From Spirosoma endophyticum (GTDB taxonomy: Bacteria > Bacteroidota > Bacteroidia > Cytophagales > Spirosomataceae), in assembly GCF_900112365.1 (NCBI RefSeq), contig NZ_FOLQ01000001.1, positions 930,001 through 994,000 on the forward strand: a stretch of DNA of 64,000 nt, given 5' to 3'. The notes beneath the pieces were generated by a model. It was not told where the DNA came from and ran no database searches. It saw only the letters and a program-made list of their open reading frames with translations. Below are positions 25,045 through 33,409 of this stretch, piece by piece (position 1 is the stretch's first letter; each line of letters begins with the position of its first letter). The position numbers were made by a program, and so were the translations under genes.

Positions 25045-26118
25045 ATGCTGCCATTCCTAAACCGTATTTTCGTTGGTCCGTTCTACGCCAAAAATGCCGG
25101 TACGTTTCTGGTTATCCTATTGCTGGCGTTTGGTTTCCTGAGTGGTCGCGAACACAAAGCGCTGATTACGGCGGCTCTTGGCTCTCCGTTTCTTCTAGTC
25201 ATCGTGTTTGTCTTGTGGGGTCTGTATTTATTAAAAACCATTTCATTCGTCCGGCAGGCGTTAAGCACTCCTGAGCATTTGTTTCTGCAATCCTTCTGGC
25301 TCGTGCCGAACGTAACACGCTTTGCGCTGTGGCTGGTGGTGCAAACGGCCCTACTGTTTCCCGTCATGGCCTATGCAGGCTGGATGGTTCAGATAGCGAC
25401 GACCTACCAGAAATGGGATTCACTGAGCGCCATTATTGCCTACGTTGTGAGTTTGATTCTGGCAGGTGCTGCACTGAACGATTATCGCCTGCGCCATCCT
25501 AGCCCCGATACGTATCGCTTACCAAACTTTACGTTCAAATTACCATACGAATTCTTTTTTCCGACGTACTGGCTCCGGCACGAACCGCTCTCGCTCGTGC
25601 TGACGAAAGCGTTTTCGGGCCTACTGCTAGCGGGCGTTTGTCGGCTCTACCCTACCGATGATTACGACCAGCGATTGTTACTAATTGGGCTACTGCTCGC
25701 CATATTGGGGCACGCACAGGTGGGCGGGCAAATCAGCGCATTTGAGCGGCAGTATTTGCTTTTCCTACAGAACTTGCCGTTATCCTGGTTACAGCGTTTT
25801 GGCCGATACGCGCTCATCTACGGCCTGATCTGGCTCCCCGAATTGCTGATTCTGCTACGTAACTGCCCACCTGAAGTCCGACTCGATTACGTCATCTGGC
25901 TCTGGCTGACCGGTTGGGGATGGCTGATGTTGATGCACAGCCTTGCATACGGTCGCGACATCGTACCGGATCGCTGGTTAACGGGCGTGTTTGCTGGCTT
26001 CATTATTGGCTTGCTAGCCATTATGTTCGGTTTACCCGTTGGCGCGTGGCTGGCTTTAGGATGGCTGGGCGCTATTGGACTCTGGGATAGATCGTTTACC
26101 ACACGTAGCAGCACGTAA
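25045..26118 (+). CDS. Polytopic membrane protein, probable ABC permease partner
   Basis: 357 aa with about eight membrane helices (e.g. AGTFLVILLLAFGFLSG, LLVIVFVLWGLYLLKTI, FAGFIIGLLAIMFGLPVGAW). No permease signature is recognised. The 8-bp gap from the ATPase gene and matching size make it the likely transmembrane subunit. Trp/Leu-rich composition is ordinary for such proteins. Function is inferred from context only. Confidence 0.75.
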   Translation: MLPFLNRIFVGPFYAKNAGTFLVILLLAFGFLSGREHKALITAALGSPFLLVIVFVLWGLYLLKTISFVRQALSTPEHLFLQSFWLVPNVTRFALWLVVQTALLFPVMAYAGWMVQIATTYQKWDSLSAIIAYVVSLILAGAALNDYRLRHPSPDTYRLPNFTFKLPYEFFFPTYWLRHEPLSLVLTKAFSGLLLAGVCRLYPTDDYDQRLLLIGLLLAILGHAQVGGQISAFERQYLLFLQNLPLSWLQRFGRYALIYGLIWLPELLILLRNCPPEVRLDYVIWLWLTGWGWLMLMHSLAYGRDIVPDRWLTGVFAGFIIGLLAIMFGLPVGAWLALGWLGAIGLWDRSFTTRSST

Positions 26119-26152
26119 CAGTCAACTTTTCTGATTAAAAATTGTATCTCGG

Positions 26153-26368
26153 ATGATATTAATCACGACAACGATAGAAACGAAACAGTCAACAACCAAA
26201 GATCGGGAAGCGTACGAACGTTTCCTCAAAGGTGTCAAGCGGATGGTCATTAAAAAAGAAGAGGAGCGCAAAACCGCTACCGAACGCTATAAGAATGACC
26301 CTCATTTACAGCAAACTATCGCCGAACTCAGGAAACTGAATGGAACCAACCAATCCACTACCAACTAG
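26153..26368 (+). CDS. Small charged hypothetical protein, partner of the DUF6169-like frame
   Basis: 71 aa, mostly helical and strongly charged (YERFLKGVKRMVIKKEEERK, LQQTIAELRKLNG). The size and charge are like antitoxins, but no DNA-binding motif is seen. The next frame starts inside its 3' end (overlap 26340-26368), so the two were translationally coupled. I do not recognise the family with certainty. Confidence 0.55.
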   Translation: MILITTTIETKQSTTKDREAYERFLKGVKRMVIKKEEERKTATERYKNDPHLQQTIAELRKLNGTNQSTTN

Positions 26369-26861
26369 TTATCCTTTTCGTTTCGAAGGCGGTAATGATA
26401 ACATTTACGCATTTACAACATCAACTGGTATAGCATATCTGGTCCGATTTAAACCCACTCCATACATCATTAGTGAGGAGTAGGTTTTTCATAATGAGGT
26501 CTACGAATTAGTAATCGACTTAGTCGATAATCCAACGGGTAAATCCTCTTCGCTCGACCTTGTAATTCCAGCTACTCTTGCTGCTATTATCCGTGATTTT
26601 TATACACGCAAAAGTCTGGCAATTACCATTTACATCTGCGACTCCTCCGATGGGCGGCAAAAGTCACGGGAGCGCAAATTTGCCAGTTGGTTTCAGACCT
26701 ACAACCCAGGAACAATGGTCCGCTTCGATTACATGATTCACGATCTAATTGACGGACAGTCCTATTACATAACGCTCATCACAAGTCTCTGGAATCCGCA
26801 CATTCACGACATCATTACCGAGTTTCAGCGCATTGCCAATGGGTATAACGACCCAAAGTAA
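26340..26861 (+). pseudogene. DUF6169-like gene interrupted by an in-frame TAG
   Basis: 174 codons from the ATG at 26340 to TAA at 26859-26861, with a single TAG at 26481-26483 (codon 48) and otherwise open. The chain reads PFRFEGGNDNIYAFTTSTG before the stop and EVYELVIDLV, IYICDSSDGRQKSRERKFAS, WFQTYNPG after it. The pattern around ICDxSDxxQxxRxRKF recalls DUF6169, a Bacteroidota family of unknown role, from memory. One substitution separates it from an intact gene; a sequencing error or readthrough cannot be excluded. The stop abuts the convergent permease gene end (26862) with no spacer. Confidence 0.6.
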
Positions 26862-29519
26862 TCATTCGCTTTTCAATACGTTAGCAGGGTTTTTCCGGGC
26901 GGCTTTTAGCGTCTGTGAACCAATCAGGAGAAAGGCCAGGAACATCACGATCATAACACCGGCCAGGAGTTCACTCAGGCCAATGGGCTGATGGTAAGCA
27001 AAGTTAGTTAGAACGACCTGGTCGAAAAAGAAATACGTAACCGGAAGGGCAACGAACGTAGCGATCAGGAGCATGCTTAGAAATCCTTTGCTTAACAGGT
27101 AGATCAGTCCACTCTCACTGGCTCCCAGCACTTTGCGGATGCTGATCTCTTTCAGTCTGGTTTCGGTCGTGAATACCACCATGCCAAACAAACCCAGGGA
27201 AGCAATACAGATGGACAGGAAAGCAATGAAGCCAATCACTTTCACCATGACCACAAATTGGCTATAAGCCAGCTCAATCTGATCATCGTAGAACTTGGCA
27301 TCCAGTGGGTGAATCCTGTCAATACGGCGCCAGGCGTTGTCAATACTTGCCATCGTGGCGGGCAGGTCGGTGGATGAAATCCTGACATTCAGATACCCCC
27401 AGGGTTCGTCGGACGAGTAGCGGAACATGACGGGTTCAATCTTTTTGTCCATCGTTCCATAATGGAAATCTTTCAGTACGCCCACGATTGCCAGTTTCTT
27501 TCCGTCCACGGTTATCATTTTACCAAGGGCTTTTTGCGGGTCTTTATTCGCAATATTGAACCGTTTCAGCACCTGTTCATTCACAATAACTTCGCGTTCT
27601 TCACCCTTCTTCGGTCGTAAGGTAAAATTTTTCCCGGCGACCAGTTTATGGTTATGTACGGGCAAATAATGCTCATCAACAAAGTTCAACCAGACCATCG
27701 TTGAGTCGTCCGGGTTCATGTATTTCATGCTGGTTCCATGAATGCTCCCCAGACTGGTGATCATCATCGATTGGGCAATTTCACGTACTTCCGGAATTTC
27801 GGCCAACTCTTTCTTTATCAGATTTCCTTTATTCTGCTGCAAGCGAATATTCAGAATATTCTCGGTCGTGAAGCCCAAATCGAATGAGAGAAACCCCCGG
27901 TATTGGTTATACCCAATTAAGGTGGTAGCAATGAAAATCAACGAGATGGTATACTGAATGACAATCAACGCTTTGCGCATGCTGACATGCCGGAATACTT
28001 TCATCGTCGATACGTCTTTGATCACCTGAAGGGCGTTGATGCGGGAGAAAAACAGCGCAGGAAAAAAGCCGGCGACCAAACCAACGGCTATCGCCATCAC
28101 GACAAAATAGAGACTAATTTTAGGGGAAAGGTCTAGCGAAACCAGATCACTGATATGTGAGTCGAGTGCCAGGAATTGCGTGCGCAGGAACAGAAACAAA
28201 CCAAATGAAAAGACCAGCGCCAGCAGGGCGATAATCACGGATTCGGCCATAAACTGCCCTAGTACGTGGCTTTTCAGAGCGCCATTAATTTTGCGAATAC
28301 CTACCTCGCGCGAGCGTCGGAGTGAGCGGGCAATGGAAAGATTGGTGTAGTTGAAACAGGCGGAGAGTATAATAATAAAGGCCAGACCACCCAGAATCCA
28401 CACGACAATGGGCATGATGGTTGGCCCAATTGCATTTTCAAGTTTCCGTCCCAAGGCGGCTTCTTTTAGCGGTTGCAGGGCTACCGTAATTTTTTTGTTC
28501 TTTATGGCTGCATTTTCCTGTCTACTCAGTTTATTCAGTGTGGCCTGTACAGATGCTGGATCACTAGTTGAGGGTAGAACGATGTATACGTAGTTCTGCC
28601 AGATATTGTCCCAACTATAAACCTTGGAATCTGTTCTTGGCTGTTTCGCTTCAGTAGTAGCAAACGAGATCAATGCCTCAAAACGCATGTGCGAGAGTTT
28701 AGGAACATCTTTTGCTACGCCGGTCACTACGTAGTTCAACGTATCAAACCGCACGAATTTGCCTAATGGATCAGCCTTTCCAAATAGCTTTTGGGCTGTT
28801 TTTTCCGTCAATACCAATGAATAAGGTTCTCTCAGGGCAGTAGACGGATCACCCTTCAGCAAGGGGAATGTAAATACCCTAAAAAAGGAATGATCCGCCC
28901 ACAGCGCTTCGAGAGGAATTACCTTCTCCCCTACGTGTGCATCGCCTGAAAAGCCATTGCTAAGAATCGTTACGTCTTCCACGCCCGCAACCGTTTCGCG
29001 AATCTTCTTGCCAACCTTAACGGATGTAGAAGCAAAGTTCATAATGGGTTGATCCCGATCCTGATACGTCGTGATGACACGGTACGTCCGATCTTTTTTT
29101 ACCTGAAAATCATCATACGAACATAAATCCGTGGTCAGGGCAATAACGAGCAAGCCCACCGACATACTCACAGCCAGCCCGAAGATATTGATAAAGGAAA
29201 ATAATTTGTTGCGCACCAGGCTGCGCCGGGAGGTTTTGAGGTAGCTGCCAAGCATGATCCAGTGAATGAAGAGGTTGAGGAAATCGGGTTTGCGAACGGT
29301 ATACGGCCTGAAAAATTTCAGGGCATCGAGGCAGTAAATCAATCGGGCGCGGCCAGCCCCTTTGGCTTTCAGGTTGCGGGCAAAGTATTCATTCAGATCG
29401 CCCTGCAAGTCTTCGAGCAGATCGGGCCGACAATACCAACGGATCAGACGCTGCGCCCAACGGGGTGGTTTTGGCGATTCAGCTTCTGACCGATCGTTCT
29501 GGCTGTCAAATCGTTTCAT
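26862..29519 (-). CDS. FtsX/MacB-type ABC permease with N-terminal permease-prefix domain
   Basis: 885 aa. Residues 20-55 (RLIRWYCRPDLLEDLQGDL) are the prefix domain found on Bacteroidota permeases linked to PadR regulators. It is followed by two MacB-like halves: helix near 100-125, periplasmic domain, FtsX-like four-helix region with REVGIRKINGALKSHVLGQF, and a second copy with LKEISIRKVLGASESGLIYL. Such permeases act with an ATPase to export peptides or drugs or remodel the envelope. No ATPase is next to it. The gene overlaps the upstream PadR gene by 4 bp, so they are translated together. Confidence 0.9.
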   Translation of the reverse strand: MKRFDSQNDRSEAESPKPPRWAQRLIRWYCRPDLLEDLQGDLNEYFARNLKAKGAGRARLIYCLDALKFFRPYTVRKPDFLNLFIHWIMLGSYLKTSRRSLVRNKLFSFINIFGLAVSMSVGLLVIALTTDLCSYDDFQVKKDRTYRVITTYQDRDQPIMNFASTSVKVGKKIRETVAGVEDVTILSNGFSGDAHVGEKVIPLEALWADHSFFRVFTFPLLKGDPSTALREPYSLVLTEKTAQKLFGKADPLGKFVRFDTLNYVVTGVAKDVPKLSHMRFEALISFATTEAKQPRTDSKVYSWDNIWQNYVYIVLPSTSDPASVQATLNKLSRQENAAIKNKKITVALQPLKEAALGRKLENAIGPTIMPIVVWILGGLAFIIILSACFNYTNLSIARSLRRSREVGIRKINGALKSHVLGQFMAESVIIALLALVFSFGLFLFLRTQFLALDSHISDLVSLDLSPKISLYFVVMAIAVGLVAGFFPALFFSRINALQVIKDVSTMKVFRHVSMRKALIVIQYTISLIFIATTLIGYNQYRGFLSFDLGFTTENILNIRLQQNKGNLIKKELAEIPEVREIAQSMMITSLGSIHGTSMKYMNPDDSTMVWLNFVDEHYLPVHNHKLVAGKNFTLRPKKGEEREVIVNEQVLKRFNIANKDPQKALGKMITVDGKKLAIVGVLKDFHYGTMDKKIEPVMFRYSSDEPWGYLNVRISSTDLPATMASIDNAWRRIDRIHPLDAKFYDDQIELAYSQFVVMVKVIGFIAFLSICIASLGLFGMVVFTTETRLKEISIRKVLGASESGLIYLLSKGFLSMLLIATFVALPVTYFFFDQVVLTNFAYHQPIGLSELLAGVMIVMFLAFLLIGSQTLKAARKNPANVLKSE

Positions 29520-29851
29520 ATCGAGCCTTCCAGATTAAAACCGGGAATAATATTCCAGAGCGATTCGCGTACCTCCCTGGCTTTGGTCAGGGCGACCTTA
29601 CCAGTGTGCGTCACCTCGTAATAGCGTTTGCGTTTGCCTCCGCGCGCGCTGGTTGACTCACCCATTCTGCTTTTCACCAGCCCTTTCTCTTCCAGCCGAT
29701 TCAGGACAGCATGCACAACTCCCAGTTTCGCGGCTCGTCCCGTGTGTTTTTCCAGTTCATCGCAAACGGCCACGCTATAGGCGTCGTTAACCAACGCGGC
29801 AATCGTTAGCAGTACCAGTTCTTCAAATTCCCCCAGATTACTCCCCTTCAT
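29516..29851 (-). CDS. PadR-family transcriptional regulator
   Basis: 111 aa. The winged-helix PadR core is visible: GEFEELVLLTIAALVNDAYS, then VHAVLNRLEEKGLVKSRMGE and the wing RGGKRKRYYEVTHTGK. PadR proteins repress their own operon and release DNA when a ligand binds. It overlaps the permease gene by 4 bp, typical of this PadR/permease pair, and should control it. A direct repeat upstream (29894-29948) is a candidate operator. Confidence 0.92.
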   Translation of the reverse strand: MKGSNLGEFEELVLLTIAALVNDAYSVAVCDELEKHTGRAAKLGVVHAVLNRLEEKGLVKSRMGESTSARGGKRKRYYEVTHTGKVALTKAREVRESLWNIIPGFNLEGSI

Positions 29852-29889
29852 GGGCTAGTTCAATTAGTGGTCAAAGCCTATTATTTCAT

Positions 29890-29948
29890 CAAATGTATGT
29901 AAAATTGATTTTATTAATTCTGTATTTGTATGTAAAATATTTTTTGTG
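29890..29948 (-). promoter_or_regulatory. Candidate promoter and operator of the PadR/permease operon
   Basis: The minus strand reads TACATTTG at 29890-29897 (TAnnTTTG match), 39 nt before the PadR start. The 12-mer tgtatgtaaaat occurs twice, at 29894-29905 and 29937-29948, 43 nt apart (about four helix turns). One copy overlaps the -7 box. This fits autorepression by PadR, but no binding data exist. Confidence 0.35.
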
Positions 29949-30547
29949 CTGACAATGTAGAGCCGCAACCCCTTACGCCCTACAAACGTCAGCTATAATC
30001 GTATTAAGTGCCATTATGGACGTTGATGCGCTGGGTGTGAAAAAGAACTTGATGGTCGCTTATCCCTGACGATTGAAGCGATCATTCTCATCGAAGAAAT
30101 AATCAGGATAGGCGTCGACGTCCCAAGTCCATTATAGCAACAATTCTATATACCGTTTATGCATTTCGCTGAATCGACATTTGGAAGTTTTACCGCTATT
30201 CCATTCCTTTACGTCTTAGCCAACATAACTGAGTTGAAAGGTCCGCGGAACTAAAAGTGACTGACAAACAGCAAAATATAGTTCTGTAGAACCGCGTACA
30301 ATAATGTGTTGGGTGAACCGGCTAGGATGGGTTCATAAGGCGGGTCTCCAGCGACAGGCCGCACGTCTCAACACGTAAGCTTTAGGTTCGTTGGTCGGGT
30401 TCCGATTGACAAAGTGAACGCTCTCGTTGGTTTGGTTTGACACTCGTTAGGCTAGTTTCCGGCGATAAAACGTAATCTTAAGCTAACCTAGCCTACATAT
30501 TCGGCTTTCATACTTACATTTAGGGTTAGTCGGGACCGATTTCAAAC
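29949..30547. other. 599-bp stretch without a supported gene
   Basis: It separates the PadR gene from the DUF4062 gene and contains the left copy of a 29-nt repeat at 30343-30371. A short open fragment near 30040-30136 (SLTIEAIILIEEIIRIG) has no start and may be debris of an old gene. No tRNA, RNA motif or IS end was seen. Confidence 0.4.
30343..30371 (+). repeat. 29-nt direct repeat, left copy
   Basis: Matches 32448-32476 at 25 of 29 positions (shared core ccagcgacaggc). The two copies bracket the DUF4062 and Rpn-type genes in the same orientation. Confidence 0.5.
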
Positions 30548-31516
30548 ATGAAGAAACTACAAGTCTTTATATCATCTACATACAGTGATTTATTAGAAGA
30601 GCGTCAAGCTTGTGTTGAAACTATTCTGCAAGCTGGTCATATACCAGCAGGTATGGAATTGTTTGCCGCTGGTAGTGAAACGCAACTTGACACAATAGAA
30701 AGATGGATAGACGCTTCTGATGTTTATATGCTTCTTTTAGGTGGTAGATATGGTTCTCTAGACCCGAAGACTAAGCTGGCTTACACAGAAGTCGAATATA
30801 GATACGCGCTCGAAAAGAAAAAGCCAGTTTTTGCTGTCGTAATGTCAGATGCTTTTCTTGATACCAAAATAGCTCAAGTTGGCAGATCAGTGTTTGAGCA
30901 AGATAATGTTGATAAGTATAAGAAATTTAAGAAACTGGTGCTCTCTAAAATCGTCAAATTTTTTGATAGCCTGGATGGAATCAAATTGGCTATCTTTCAG
31001 TCAATGATTGAAATTGATAGTCGTTACAATTTAGAAGGATGGGTAAGAGGTAGCGAGGTAGTTGATGTAAAGCCACTAATAAGCCAAATATCTGCCCTTA
31101 CCCAAGAAAATGCTGATTTAAAAAAGGAGATAACTAACCTACGCAAAGACGGTGTTAAGCAATCAAAGTCAAAACGTACTTTGAAACAATTTGAACTACA
31201 AGGTAACGTACATACTGTTGAGCACTGGCGAGACATGCTAACAAAAGTGTTAGGAATGTTTGCTGAACAAAAGCGGATTAAAGACCCTGATGTGCTTTTG
31301 AATTTAAACAATAACCGGGCGACGTTTTTCACATTCGATGAATCTAAGGTCAGCCGCCCTCATAAAATTCCATTAACGAAATTGTATCTTGGTACTCACC
31401 AAAGCCCTGATAGCTTTCAAAGATTAACTCGGTTAGTTGTGGAGGCAGTTGGTTTACCTGAAAGTTCTTTCAGAATAATTGGAGAAATACCTAATCCAAA
31501 CGGAGATTCAGATTAA
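30548..31516 (+). CDS. DUF4062-domain protein, possible defence effector or sensor
   Basis: 322 aa. The N-terminus (about 1-95) is a clear DUF4062 domain: KLQVFISSTYSDLLEERQAC, LDTIERWIDASDVYMLLLGG, RYGSLDPKTKLAYTEVEYRY. This domain is thought to be near the TIR-like fold (recalled, not checked) and occurs in multi-domain proteins linked with conflict systems. A coiled coil follows (about 188-212, ISALTQENADLKKEI). The last 100 residues are unrecognised. The gene is AT-rich in codon use compared with its surroundings, a sign of transfer. An Rpn-type nuclease gene follows after 69 bp. Role in defence is inference. Confidence 0.8.
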   Translation: MKKLQVFISSTYSDLLEERQACVETILQAGHIPAGMELFAAGSETQLDTIERWIDASDVYMLLLGGRYGSLDPKTKLAYTEVEYRYALEKKKPVFAVVMSDAFLDTKIAQVGRSVFEQDNVDKYKKFKKLVLSKIVKFFDSLDGIKLAIFQSMIEIDSRYNLEGWVRGSEVVDVKPLISQISALTQENADLKKEITNLRKDGVKQSKSKRTLKQFELQGNVHTVEHWRDMLTKVLGMFAEQKRIKDPDVLLNLNNNRATFFTFDESKVSRPHKIPLTKLYLGTHQSPDSFQRLTRLVVEAVGLPESSFRIIGEIPNPNGDSD

Positions 31517-31573
31517 CAACAGCGTATATAGGTAGTCAAGCCACATCTGATAAATCATTTTCGAGGTTTCGGG

Positions 31574-31581
31574 TAACTTTG
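31574..31581 (+). promoter_or_regulatory. Candidate -7 box directly before the Rpn-type gene
   Basis: TAACTTTG matches TAnnTTTG and ends 4 nt before the ATG at 31586. If used, the mRNA would be nearly leaderless, and the nuclease could be transcribed apart from the DUF4062 gene. Confidence 0.3.
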
Positions 31582-31585
31582 CTAC

Positions 31586-32440
31586 ATGGAGACAGGTGTT
31601 TACATTCCCATAATTTCCGATTACGGCTTCAAGGCCACTTTTGGCAACGAAGCTGACAGTTTGTTCCTTCGTACAGCCTTGCAGGCACTGATCAAATCGG
31701 ATACACCCATCCGCGAAGTTCATTTCGATAAGAATTCGTTCGAGGCTCTGACCATTGATAGCCGAAGCGGTATTTTCGATTTGGCCTGCACCGACGAAAA
31801 CGGCAGTCAATTCATCTTCGAAATGCAATTAGGTTTGGCGCCACATTTTGTGCAACGAATGAAGTTCTACGCCCTGCACAAGTTCAACACTATAGTCGAA
31901 CGGGGTGAGTTTGATTACGCCAATTTGCCCAAAATCTACGCCATTGCTATTTTAGCCAAGAACATTTTGCCAATGACCCATTTTCACACCGTTGCCAATC
32001 TGAGAAGTGAGGAGGGTAAAATCATTGACACTCAAATGACGTTTATTACCGTAGAATTAGCTAAGTTTAACAAGCAAGTAGCTGAAATAGAGAGTGATTT
32101 AGACAAACTGGTTTATACCATGAAGACGCTTCATACAACCGAACCCACACAATATCCGGCCTTCTGGAACGAGGAGTGGCTCAAGCGAGCCATTGACGAG
32201 TTGGACACACGGAAGATGACTCCAGAAGAGCGAGCGTATTTTGCGCGTGTGACAGCGGCCAACGCTGAAGCGGTCAAGGCTGAGAAGCAAAAAATTCAAG
32301 AAGCTGAGATGTCGATAAAAACCGAGACTGTTGCGAAATTATTAAAGCGTGGCAAACTCACCATCGAAGAAATAGCCGAAGACAGTGGTGTTAGCGTTGA
32401 TTTCGTACTTGAAATTCAGCGAGGGCTTTTCAAAAAGTAA
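31586..32440 (+). CDS. Rpn-family PD-(D/E)XK nuclease / putative transposase
   Basis: 284 aa. The start YIPIISDYGFKATFGNEADS and the body match the PDDEXK_2/Rpn family. The nuclease core is visible: Asp65 (GIFDLAC), Glu79 and Gln81 (FIFEMQL), followed by the family's tyrosine-rich helix (RMKFYALHKFNTIVERGEFD) and LPKIYAIAILAKNI. Members act as DNA endonucleases that promote recombination (RpnA of E. coli), and many are annotated as transposases although they lack terminal repeats. The C-terminus has a KxxxRGKLTIEEIAEDSGVSVDFV helix-turn-helix-like part, seen here as RGKLTIEEIAEDSGVSVDF. It lies within a pair of direct repeats. Confidence 0.85.
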   Translation: METGVYIPIISDYGFKATFGNEADSLFLRTALQALIKSDTPIREVHFDKNSFEALTIDSRSGIFDLACTDENGSQFIFEMQLGLAPHFVQRMKFYALHKFNTIVERGEFDYANLPKIYAIAILAKNILPMTHFHTVANLRSEEGKIIDTQMTFITVELAKFNKQVAEIESDLDKLVYTMKTLHTTEPTQYPAFWNEEWLKRAIDELDTRKMTPEERAYFARVTAANAEAVKAEKQKIQEAEMSIKTETVAKLLKRGKLTIEEIAEDSGVSVDFVLEIQRGLFKK

Positions 32441-32447
32441 TAAGACA

Positions 32448-32476
32448 GGTCGCCAGCGACAGGCAGCACGCCCCAA
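32448..32476 (+). repeat. 29-nt direct repeat, right copy
   Basis: Same orientation as 30343-30371 with four mismatches. It begins 8 nt after the stop of the Rpn-type gene. The 220-bp gap after this gene is otherwise empty of genes. Confidence 0.5.
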
Positions 32477-32660
32477 AGTTAACGTTGACAGCTCAACTGG
32501 CCATGTGTGTAAATGGCTTTCTACGGTCTCCATCACACTTCAAGGTGTTGGGTGACACAAACAACAGTAATAAAAAGTGGCAAACTAACGTCTCCGTGGC
32601 AAATAGCTGTCAGGAGCACCTACAGAACAAATTTTGCTTATTTTCTCACAGTTGAAATAG

Positions 32661-33194
32661 ATGATAATTAACGTTAGGCAGGAAACTGAATCTGACCATA
32701 CTGCCATTGCTAATGTTATTATAGACGCTTACAAAGACGTAGGCTATAGTAATAAGAGAGAACAGTTTATGGTAGAAAGATTAAGGAAGTCAAGTTCGTT
32801 TATACTTGAATTATCACTGGTTGCCGAAGATGATCATGGAAATATTGTAGGTCATATTTTACTGACTAAAATACATATCCAAAACCAAGATCAATCTTAT
32901 GAAGGCCTTGCTTTAGCTCCAGTATCGATAAAGCCAGCCTATCAAAATCAAGGCATTGGCAGTGCGTTAATAAGGCAAAGCCATTCAATAGCTAAAGATC
33001 TCGGATATACATATATTGTTGTTCTGGGTCACGCAAAATACTATCCCAAATTCGGGTATGAACTTACCAGTAACTATACTATCAGTATACCCATTAAAGT
33101 TGCTGAAGCAAACTGCATGATTATTGCTCTAACTGAAAGCGGTTTATCAGGCGTCACAGGTATGGTTACATATCCTGGAGAATTTTTCGAATAA
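32661..33194 (+). CDS. GNAT-family N-acetyltransferase
   Basis: 177 aa. The acetyl-CoA loop QNQGIGSALI (about 95-104) follows the beta strand LALAPVSIKPAY, and NIVGHILLTKI forms motif D/A context. The chain resembles the YhbS-like subgroup. Substrate unknown; cytosolic. The codons are AT-rich, like those of the DUF4062 gene, so the gene probably belongs to the same acquired patch. The 215 bp after it contain no gene that I can support. Confidence 0.88.
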   Translation: MIINVRQETESDHTAIANVIIDAYKDVGYSNKREQFMVERLRKSSSFILELSLVAEDDHGNIVGHILLTKIHIQNQDQSYEGLALAPVSIKPAYQNQGIGSALIRQSHSIAKDLGYTYIVVLGHAKYYPKFGYELTSNYTISIPIKVAEANCMIIALTESGLSGVTGMVTYPGEFFE

Positions 33195-33409
33195 ACGTAC
33201 ATAGTACAATTTGGTAACAACAACCAATCGATTTGTTCGCTATCCAGGCATTTCAGACTGCCGTCGACAAACCCACGCCCACGAGGATATTGTGCAGCCC
33301 AATGTACCAAGGGGCTGCTACGTTTGTTGTTTTGGGTAGTTTGCAAGACCATCAGCCCCTCTAGGACTTAGGCGTTTTTTAGCGTCCGTGTTCCAATCCA
33401 TTGTATTGG

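Noticed and set aside
31586-32440. Rpn-type gene as an insertion sequence
   Set aside because: No terminal inverted repeats or target duplication at its ends; the flanking repeat is direct and encloses two genes.
30300-33400. Integron cassette array around the DUF4062, Rpn and GNAT genes
   Set aside because: The spacers share short similarities, but I find no attC-like pair of core sites at each gene and no integrase.
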